A DNA stretch of 12,216 nt from CAZONU01 sp965370045 (GTDB lineage Bacteria > Planctomycetota > SZUA-567 > JAKLDR01), in assembly GCA_965370045.1 (NCBI GenBank), contig CBDUSI010000130.1, positions 1 to 12,216 of the forward strand, given 5' to 3'. This document shows, one piece after another, positions 1-5,052 of this stretch. Numbering within the stretch: position 1 is the first letter of the stretch; each line of letters opens with the position of its first letter. The translations under genes and the position numbers were made by a program. A model generated the notes under the pieces. The model had not been told where the DNA came from, did not search any database, and worked only from the letters and a program-made list of their open reading frames with translations.

Positions 1-3
1 AAC

Positions 4-33
4 CCGAAGACGATGCTCAGGCATCGACTTCGG
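4..33. repeat. Imperfect hairpin at the left edge
   Basis: Arms 4-16 and 21-33 pair over 13 positions with a single A-A mismatch (positions 10 and 27) around the loop TCAG. No T-run follows on the plus strand, so it is not a classic intrinsic terminator. It could be the 3' end structure of a gene left of the window or a short palindromic intergenic repeat. The pairing is seen directly; the role is unknown. Confidence 0.45.
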
Positions 34-96
34 AACCCCTCCTCGAATCTGAACCCTTCTGCCCCCAATCACGACTGCTCCATTTTTCAACGGCCT

Positions 97-116
97 GCAA
101 GGGCTTAAGCCCTTGC
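97..116. repeat. Perfect 20-bp palindrome overlapping the flagellar-gene promoter
   Basis: GCAAGGGCTT followed by AAGCCCTTGC is perfectly self-complementary. As RNA it forms an 8-bp stem with a TTAA loop, followed by CTTTT, so it could terminate a gene left of the window. The right arm also covers most of the -35 box (113-118) of the promoter before the flagellar gene, which would suit an operator for a dimeric repressor. Five-base outer arms (92-96 and 123-127) extend the symmetry. Terminator and operator readings cannot be separated from sequence alone. Confidence 0.55.
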
Positions 117-141
117 CTTTTGAGGCCTTCTGAGCTATAAT
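113..141 (+). promoter_or_regulatory. Sigma-70-type promoter for the flagellar rod-family gene
   Basis: TTGCCT at 113-118 (4 of 6 to consensus) is separated by 17 bases from a perfect TATAAT at 136-141. The expected transcript start is near 148, giving a leader of about 50 bases before the ATG at 201. This is a housekeeping-type promoter, not a sigma-54 or sigma-28 flagellar promoter. Confidence 0.6.
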
Positions 142-200
142 ATATAGTGGATAGTCACGGAGGCTTTCCTCTACGGAGCGCCAGGCAGGGAGGCGTATCA

Positions 201-911
201 ATGGTCGATTTCAGCGTTGCCGTATCCGCGTTGCGAGCCGCGTTCCAGCGCCAAGCCACCACCGCCAACAACATCGCCAACGTGTCCACGCCGGGCTTCA
301 AGTCCAGCCGGGTGCACCTCCAGGACACGCGTACCGGCGGCGTGGACGTCGCCGCCATCGAGCGCAACATGGCCCCGGGACCGCTCCAGCCCACCGGCCG
401 GCCCCTGGACCTGGCCGTCTCAGGTCCCGGCTTCCTGGCCGTGGACGGGCCCCGCGGGCAGCGCTTCACCCGCTTCGGGGCCTTCGGGCTGGACGCTGAC
501 GGCCGCATCGTCGACTCCGCCGGCAATTTCCTGGCGCCCGGTTTTGACGTGCCCGGCGACGCCGTGGCCGTAAACGTAGCCCGGGACGGCAGCGTCTCGG
601 CGACCATGGCCGACGGCTCTACCCATAACCTGGGCAGCGCGCAGGTCTTCACCTTCGCCAACCCCGAGGGGCTCCAGGCGGTAGGCGGGGGGCTCTTCTC
701 GCCGACGGCGGCCAGCGGCGCGCCGGTCGCCGGCACTCCGGGGACGGGCGGGTTCGGCGAGATGATCGCCGGTTTTCTGGAAGACTCCAACGTGAGCCTG
801 GCCCGGGAGCTTACCGACCAGATAGTCAACAAGGCCCACCTCAGCGCCAACATCGCCTCCATCCGCGCGCAGGACGACATGCTCGGAGAGCTGCTGGACA
901 CCGTCCGCTGA
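201..911 (+). CDS. Flagellar basal-body rod / hook family protein (FlgF/FlgG-like)
   Basis: A 236-residue member of the flagellar rod-hook family (FlgB, C, E, F, G), whose members polymerise into the axial rod and hook outside the cytoplasmic membrane. The N-terminal rod signature NNIANVSTPGFK is at residues 23-34. The FlgE/F/G core follows with PLDLAVSGPGFLAV near 68-81, RFTRFGAFGLDADG at 88-101 and SAGNFL at 106-111. The C-terminal coiled-coil motif LEDSNVSLARELTDQIV is at 193-209. The usual QRxYxAN segment reads KAHLSAN, so its aromatic residue is missing. Length fits FlgF or FlgG, but the two cannot be told apart here. The start is ATG 201, with GGGAGG seven bases upstream; a longer in-frame GTG at 147 would lie at the predicted transcript start and has no ribosome site. 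It appears monocistronic: promoter before, terminator after, and no flagellar neighbour. Confidence 0.9.
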   Translation: MVDFSVAVSALRAAFQRQATTANNIANVSTPGFKSSRVHLQDTRTGGVDVAAIERNMAPGPLQPTGRPLDLAVSGPGFLAVDGPRGQRFTRFGAFGLDADGRIVDSAGNFLAPGFDVPGDAVAVNVARDGSVSATMADGSTHNLGSAQVFTFANPEGLQAVGGGLFSPTAASGAPVAGTPGTGGFGEMIAGFLEDSNVSLARELTDQIVNKAHLSANIASIRAQDDMLGELLDTVR

Positions 912-937
912 CCTCCCCTCAAGCACTCCGTCACCAA

Positions 938-972
938 GGGTCGGCCCCCGCGGGCCGGCCCTTTCACTTGTT
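938..972 (+). terminator. Rho-independent terminator after the flagellar gene
   Basis: A 10-bp stem, GGGTCGGCCC (938-947) with GGGCCGGCCC (952-961) and one T-G wobble, closes a CCGC loop. It is followed by the T-rich tail TTTCACTTGTT. It starts 27 bases after the stop codon and separates the flagellar gene from the epimerase operon. Confidence 0.8.
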
Positions 973-996
973 GAGCCGCCTCCCCTCCCGTAGAAT
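968..996 (+). promoter_or_regulatory. Probable promoter of the epimerase-propeller operon
   Basis: TAGAAT at 991-996 (5 of 6 to the -10 consensus) lies 17 bases after TTGTTG at 968-973 (3 of 6 to the -35 consensus). The same -10 hexamer, also followed by a C-rich leader, occurs at 6272-6277 before the phosphomannomutase gene. The -35 box is weak and overlaps the terminator tail, so only the -10 is reasonably supported. Confidence 0.4.
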
Positions 997-1034
997 CCCC
1001 TCCGTCATTCACAGTCAAACCGGGAGGGAAACCC

Positions 1035-2354
1035 ATGAAGATCGACTTCAAGGAGCTGCTCACGTTCTACAAGGATCACACCTACAACAACCTGATGGCC
1101 TACTGGATGAAGCGCCTGGACGCCGAGCACGGCGGGGTGCTCAACTGCCAGTCGAACGGCGGCGACAAGCTGCTCCACGAGCACAAGTTCGTCTGGAGCC
1201 AGGGCCGCTGGGCCTACACCGCCTCGCAGCTCTACGACAACACCGAGGGCGAAGTCCCCGAAGAAACCCGCCAGGCCTACCTGGCGACCGCCAAGGCCAC
1301 TACCGGGTTCCTGATGAAGCACGCGCGCCTGGATAACGGCAACTGCGCCTTCGTGCTCTCCCGCGAGGGCCAGCCCATCCGCCTCAACGACGACGGCACC
1401 GCGCGCGAAAAGAAGGGCGACGAGGTCTACGACTACAGCATCAGCGCCGACCTCTTCGCCTACTACGGCGTCGCCGAGTACGCGCGGGTCTCGGGCGACC
1501 GGGCCGCCTACGACTGGGCCAAGGACCTTTATCTTTCGTACGAGAACCGCTGCAAGACCGGCACGGCCCGCTCGGACTTCCCCTACCCCAGCCCCGGCGA
1601 CTACAAGTCCCACGGCGGACCGATGAGCAAGGTGGAGAACGGCAAGGAGTTTGCCAAGGCCGCCGAGCGCTTCGGCGACGACGACTTCGCCGCCGGGATG
1701 CGCCAGATCGCCCGCCAGGGCATGAGCGACGTGATGGAGCTCTTCGTCCAGCCCGACGATCTCATCCTCGAGAAGCTGAGCCCCGACTACAAGCCGGAGG
1801 ACAGCCTGCTGGGCCGCTACTGCAACCCGGGCCACACCCTGGAGGACATGTGGTTCATCCTCCAGCTGGCCTCCGACATCGACGACCAGGACGTCATCGG
1901 CCGCGCCGCGGCGGTCACCCTGGCCACCTGCGAGAAGGCCTGGGACGAGGAGGTCGGCGGGGGCATTCCCCAGTTCATGGACCGCGAGACCGGTTACCAG
2001 CCGTCCGGCCCGGTGCCGCCGGAACTCGAAGGCCATGAGATGATCCGCAAGATCCGCGAGCTCTGGGACAAGAAGCTGTGGTGGCCGCACTCCGAGGCGC
2101 TGTACACCCTGTTGCTGGTCCACGAGCTGACTGGCGAGTCCTGGGCGCTGGACTGGTACGAGCGTTTTCACGAGTACACCTTCAAGACCTTCCCCAACCC
2201 GGACAAGGACGTCGGGGAATGGATCCAGATCCGCAACCGCAAGGGCGAGCCCGACGACGCCGTCGTCGCTTTGCCCGTCAAGGACCCCATGCACATCATC
2301 CGCGCCTTCCAGCACGCGATAAACACCCTGAAACGGCTGGTCGCCAGGGGCTAG
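1035..2354 (+). CDS. AGE-family sugar epimerase/isomerase (N-acylglucosamine 2-epimerase superfamily)
   Basis: A 439-residue alpha/alpha-barrel enzyme of the N-acylglucosamine 2-epimerase / cellobiose 2-epimerase / mannose isomerase family, which invert or isomerise C2 of free sugars by proton transfer through histidines. Family landmarks in order are VWSQGRWAYTASQLY at 53-67 (conserved Arg58), SISADLFAYYGVAEY at 135-149, NPGHTLEDMWFIL at 264-276 (His267 and Glu270), KLWWPHSEALYTLL at 347-360 (His352, Glu354) and KDPMHIIRAFQ at 416-426, where His420 takes the place of the family's FHLPR histidine. No signal peptide is visible, so it is probably cytoplasmic. The start ATG has GGGAGGG at 1022-1028, six bases upstream. 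It is slightly longer than typical members (about 390-420 residues). The stop lies 14 bases before the next gene, suggesting co-transcription. The substrate cannot be assigned from sequence. Confidence 0.9.
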   Translation: MKIDFKELLTFYKDHTYNNLMAYWMKRLDAEHGGVLNCQSNGGDKLLHEHKFVWSQGRWAYTASQLYDNTEGEVPEETRQAYLATAKATTGFLMKHARLDNGNCAFVLSREGQPIRLNDDGTAREKKGDEVYDYSISADLFAYYGVAEYARVSGDRAAYDWAKDLYLSYENRCKTGTARSDFPYPSPGDYKSHGGPMSKVENGKEFAKAAERFGDDDFAAGMRQIARQGMSDVMELFVQPDDLILEKLSPDYKPEDSLLGRYCNPGHTLEDMWFILQLASDIDDQDVIGRAAAVTLATCEKAWDEEVGGGIPQFMDRETGYQPSGPVPPELEGHEMIRKIRELWDKKLWWPHSEALYTLLLVHELTGESWALDWYERFHEYTFKTFPNPDKDVGEWIQIRNRKGEPDDAVVALPVKDPMHIIRAFQHAINTLKRLVARG

Positions 2355-2368
2355 AGGGAGAATTGAAT

Positions 2369-3724
2369 ATGATGGATCGCAGGTTGACTCTCGGGGTCAT
2401 CGCCGCATTGGCGGCACTGGTCTCCGGCGTGGGCCCCGCGCGCGCCGGCGAGAAGCCGAAGTTCAAGCTCACCGGGAAGACGGCTCTGGGCGTCGACGGG
2501 CGTCTTCCGGCCCGGCTCTCCCCCGACGGCAAGACGGTCATCTACCTCAAACAGTTGAAGGCCGACGCGGGGGGCAAGAGGAGCTACGCCTACTGGGCCA
2601 TCGACGTCGACGGCAAGAACGACCGCCAGGTGTTCGCCTCCGCGGTGGGCATGGACGACCCCTTCTCGTTCTGCTTCGGCAAGGGCATGTTCTCGCCCGA
2701 TGGCAAGCGCTTCGCGGCGCTGACCACCTCTGACGGCAAGCCCATGAGCAGGGACAGCTGCGCTCTGGTCATGAAGCTCTGCGACCTGGGCGGCAAGGCC
2801 AAGCCCCAGGGGCTGCCCAGCAAGGTCGGCCGCTTCATCGGCGCGCTCTTCACCGCCGACGGGTCCGTGGTCTTCGCGGACGGCTTCCCGGTGAGCCCCA
2901 AGGACGAGAAGGAGAAATGGAGCTTCACCCTGCGCAAGGTTTCACCAGAGGGCAAGGCCAGCGACATCCTCAAGCTGAACGGAAATCTGCTGATCGCGAT
3001 GACCATGAACCCCAAGCGGGACCGGATCGCCGGCGTCCTCATGACTAAGCCCGCCGACGGGGACCGCGGGCGCCCGGGCGTGAAGCTGTGGGCCTGCGAC
3101 CTGGCCAGCGGCAAGGCCCAGGCCACCGGGCCGCTGAGGCTCGACGACTACTTCTACGATGGCGGCCCCGAGCTCTTCTGGAGCCTGGACGGGCGCTACG
3201 TTTACACCAACGGCAACCCGGGCGGCAGGGACGTGGGCAAGAACCCCTTCTCGCTGCTGCGCTTCGAGCCTTTCCGCAAGACGGTCAAGGCCAACGCGAA
3301 GGAAACCGAGGCCTACAAGACACTCGTCGCGCAGATGGGCTCCGACGACTTCGCGACCCGCGAGAAGGCCACGAAACAGCTCCGCGCGGCGGGACAAAAG
3401 ACGCTGCCGGTGCTGCGCGAGGCCGCGAAGTCCAAGGACGTCGAGATCCGCAGCCGGGCCGAGGCGCTCGTGGCCGTTCTGGCCGGCAACGTCGAGGTGC
3501 TGGCCGCCGGGAAGTCCCTGGTGGTCATGGGCGAGTTCGCCCCGGGAAAGCTCAGCGTCGCGGACTTGAAAGCGAAGAAATGCTACGTGCTGGACGCGGC
3601 CACTGGCGCCAAGACCGAGTGTGAGGACCCGCTGCTGCTCGTCGACCGTTCCGGCTCGACCGGCCTGTTCGTACACCTGAAGACCAGAAAGCTGCACGTC
3701 GCCAAGCTCGGGGCGAAGGACTGA
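2369..3724 (+). CDS. Secreted WD40-like beta-propeller protein with an embedded HEAT-like module
   Basis: A 451-residue exported protein of unknown function. Residues 1-26 form a Sec signal peptide (MMDRR, a hydrophobic stretch, then ARA before G27). Residues about 35-300 carry TolB/PD40-type propeller blades marked by SPDG at 51-54, SPDG at 109-112, TADG at 162-165, SPEG at 192-195 and WSLDGRYVYT at 271-280. Residues about 315-370 hold a different helical module, LVAQMGSDDFATREKATKQL and what follows. I recognise this pattern as the HEAT-like repeat common in exported Planctomycetota proteins. Blade-like strands resume after 375, so the module looks inserted before the last blade. The start is ATG 2369, with GAGGGAG eight bases upstream; an adjacent second ATG at 2372 is possible. 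Propeller proteins of this type bind ligands or partners in the periplasm. A role linked to the epimerase's sugar is inference from the operon only. Confidence 0.8.
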   Translation: MMDRRLTLGVIAALAALVSGVGPARAGEKPKFKLTGKTALGVDGRLPARLSPDGKTVIYLKQLKADAGGKRSYAYWAIDVDGKNDRQVFASAVGMDDPFSFCFGKGMFSPDGKRFAALTTSDGKPMSRDSCALVMKLCDLGGKAKPQGLPSKVGRFIGALFTADGSVVFADGFPVSPKDEKEKWSFTLRKVSPEGKASDILKLNGNLLIAMTMNPKRDRIAGVLMTKPADGDRGRPGVKLWACDLASGKAQATGPLRLDDYFYDGGPELFWSLDGRYVYTNGNPGGRDVGKNPFSLLRFEPFRKTVKANAKETEAYKTLVAQMGSDDFATREKATKQLRAAGQKTLPVLREAAKSKDVEIRSRAEALVAVLAGNVEVLAAGKSLVVMGEFAPGKLSVADLKAKKCYVLDAATGAKTECEDPLLLVDRSGSTGLFVHLKTRKLHVAKLGAKD

Positions 3725-3769
3725 TTGCGGGGGGGGGCGCCGGAATGTTCCCGGAGGGCGAATGTCAAA

Positions 3770-3807
3770 CCGGGGGCGTTTGCGAAAAATGGGTAAACTG
3801 ACCCCGG
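3770..3807. repeat. REP-like imperfect palindrome downstream of the propeller gene
   Basis: CCGGGG (3770-3775) pairs with CCCCGG (3802-3807), and inside it GTTT (3778-3781) pairs with AAAC (3795-3798), leaving a 13-base loop. From memory, the central GGGTAAACTGACCCC resembles short palindromes found near REP-associated transposase genes, but no transposase is present. It may also end transcription of the epimerase operon, although no T-run follows. A run of nine G residues lies just upstream at 3729-3737. Confidence 0.4.
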
Positions 3808-3922
3808 ATTGCCCCGCCTGGAGTCAGTCGACTTCCGCGAGGTGCGCATCCTCTGGGAGGGACGCAACGCGCGCACCGGCCACGAACTGGCGCGCTGCGC
3901 CGTTATCCAAGCTTGGAAATAG
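3797..3922 (+). pseudogene. Coding-like C-terminal fragment of unknown protein
   Basis: An open frame runs from just after a TAA at 3794 to TAG 3920-3922 and reads TDPGLPRLESVDFREVRILW and onward to CAVIQAWK. Its codons have the G/C-rich third positions of the flanking genes and its composition is protein-like. It has no ATG, GTG or ribosome site; the only candidate start is TTG 3809. It is in the same frame as the propeller gene but separated from it by two stops. It looks like the tail of a truncated gene. I do not recognise the family. Confidence 0.3.
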
Positions 3923-3937
3923 GAGAAGGAGGAAGAC

Positions 3938-4243
3938 GTGAAGGCAGCGCAGATTCTCACGCTCGTAGGCTTGGTGTTCTTCTTGCTGCTGTCTCCTCTT
4001 TCATGTTGGTACGCAAATGATGTCAAGAATCGGGAAAGTCGCGTTGCTTGGATGGAGTTCAATGAATCTCTCGCAAGAAATTCGAAGGAAGGCGTGAACA
4101 GGGCCTCGCGGAAGCTTCTCGCTGCCGACGCGAAGCTGGACAAGTGGAACTTCTCCATTGGGGTGTTCCTGGTCACAGCGGTCGGGTGCGCAGTTGCACA
4201 CATTGCCATTCAAAACATCCGAAAAGAGAAGGCGAAAAAGTAG
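3938..4243 (+). CDS. Small two-segment membrane protein, unknown function
   Basis: A 101-residue protein starting at GTG 3938 behind a strong ribosome site (AAGGAGG at 3926-3932, five bases upstream). Two hydrophobic segments, residues about 4-24 and 72-93, flank a charged, probably helical stretch (about 28-68), and the C-terminus is lysine-rich (RKEKAKK). With a positive C-terminus, both ends are probably cytoplasmic and the middle outside. Base composition is clearly lower in G+C than the neighbours (27 of 60 at 4021-4080), suggesting separate origin or recent acquisition. It faces the minus-strand gene ending at 4299. I do not recognise the family. PLSC at residues 20-23 is a poor lipobox. 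Confidence 0.6.
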   Translation: MKAAQILTLVGLVFFLLLSPLSCWYANDVKNRESRVAWMEFNESLARNSKEGVNRASRKLLAADAKLDKWNFSIGVFLVTAVGCAVAHIAIQNIRKEKAKK

Positions 4244-4249
4244 ATCACA

Positions 4250-4294
4250 GGCCGCCGAGACCCGACCCACAGGGCGGGGAGAAGACAGGCGGCC
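4250..4294. terminator. Possible shared structure between convergent genes
   Basis: GGCCGCC (4250-4256) and GGCGGCC (4288-4294) are perfect 7-bp inverted arms in the 55-base gap between two convergent genes, separated by 31 bases. The loop is long and no T-run follows on either side, so termination is only suggested by position. Confidence 0.25.
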
Positions 4295-4298
4295 GGAG

Positions 4299-4769
4299 CT
4301 ATCCGAGCAAGGCCAACGTCACCAATGCTAGAATAGCAGCTAGAATATGCACGAAGATCAACAAGCAATAAATAGCCCCCTTCAAGCCGGAACTCGGACC
4401 AAGATCATGGTAAAGTTCGCGTATCTGAGGCGACACGTACTTGAATAACCCCGACCATTCGCCGTTCCCTCCCGGCACACGTCTACCAAGGATCTCACGG
4501 TATCTACTGATGGAGCCCTGAACCTGAATTTGAACATACGCGCCAGCAACACCGGTCAGGAGAACCAAGCCTACAAACAGCCGGAACCATCTCTCCGTGA
4601 CCTCGTTGTCGGGCAGCAGGTTCCACGCCCCCACGATAGCTCCCAGCAGGAGCAACGTAGACACTGCGACGCCCCACTGGAATTGCTTGGCAAACCGGAT
4701 TTCCTGCTTCTCTTGCCCTATTAGCATTCGTGCGTCCTCTTGCAACCGCTCTTCGGAATTGTCCGGCAT
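4299..4769 (-). CDS. Small three-segment membrane protein, unknown function
   Basis: A 156-residue protein. The charged N-terminus (MPDNSEERLQEDARMLIGQE) is amphipathic and probably cytoplasmic. Hydrophobic segments lie at about 32-50, 62-85 and 130-155, with a hydrophilic segment (SRYREILGRRVPGGNGEW and onward) between the second and third. I chose the ATG at 4769 because GGGGGAGGG precedes it at a suitable distance. The upstream in-frame ATG at 4787 would add six residues but lacks a ribosome site. A near-consensus promoter lies at 4821-4849. The gene is richer in A+T than the metabolic genes around it and is convergent with the two-segment membrane-protein gene. I do not recognise the family and assign no function. 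Confidence 0.65.
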   Translation of the reverse strand: MPDNSEERLQEDARMLIGQEKQEIRFAKQFQWGVAVSTLLLLGAIVGAWNLLPDNEVTERWFRLFVGLVLLTGVAGAYVQIQVQGSISRYREILGRRVPGGNGEWSGLFKYVSPQIRELYHDLGPSSGLKGAIYCLLIFVHILAAILALVTLALLG

Positions 4770-4820
4770 AATCCCACCCTCCCCCATCTACAGCAACGTT
4801 CTCCTAGTTTCCTATTAAAT

Positions 4821-4849
4821 AATATAGCCCGCCTAGTTCCCGAAGTCAA
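4821..4849 (-). promoter_or_regulatory. Strong sigma-70-type promoter for the three-segment membrane protein
   Basis: On the minus strand TTGACT (4849-4844) is followed after exactly 17 bases by TATATT (4826-4821); each box matches 5 of 6 consensus bases. The predicted start near 4814 gives a leader of about 45 bases to the ATG at 4769. Confidence 0.65.
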
Positions 4850-4989
4850 GGTCAACCCCAGTTGCCGGTGGCCGGTTGGCGGTTCTCAGAAGCCGGAGCG
4901 GATATTGGGACTCACACCGCATTTCTGCGCACACATGTGACTGCACCCCAGCCACTTACATTTTCTAGATATTATTCTGCATTATCTGC

Positions 4990-5018
4990 TTGACATTCGG
5001 GTCGGTTCGGTGTATATT
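4990..5018 (+). promoter_or_regulatory. Near-consensus sigma-70-type promoter for the duplicated HTH-like gene
   Basis: A perfect TTGACA (4990-4995), a 17-base spacer and TATATT (5013-5018) form one of the best promoters in the window. The expected start is near 5025, giving a leader of about 28 bases to the ATG at 5053. The leader contains GGGGCGGGCCCC (5041-5052), a small self-complementary element abutting the start codon that could compete with the ribosome site. The 4850-4989 stretch upstream holds nothing else I can recognise. Confidence 0.65.
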
Positions 5019-5052
5019 ATAGTAGTTGCCAGTTATCAAAGGGGCGGGCCCC

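Noticed and set aside
147..200. Upstream GTG start for the flagellar gene
   Set aside because: It lies at the predicted transcription start, has no ribosome site, and adds residues not typical of the rod signature. ATG 201 has GGGAGG at good spacing.
1005..2315. Long minus-strand open frame opposite the epimerase gene
   Set aside because: It is the codon-shadow of a gene with clear family motifs. Its translation is V/L/G/E-rich and repetitive with no recognisable motif.
3729..3737. G9 run as a phase-variation or frameshift site
   Set aside because: It lies after the propeller stop codon, and shifting frame there joins no meaningful reading frames; sequencing or repeat origin is as likely.
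3938..4243. Lipoprotein signal in the two-segment membrane protein
   Set aside because: The cysteine is preceded by PLS, which does not satisfy the lipobox at -3, and a second hydrophobic segment better supports an integral membrane protein.
5026..5052. TTG start (leaderless) for the HTH-like gene
   Set aside because: It coincides with the predicted transcript start, but an ATG with a possible ribosome site follows 27 bases later. Leaderless TTG starts are rare.
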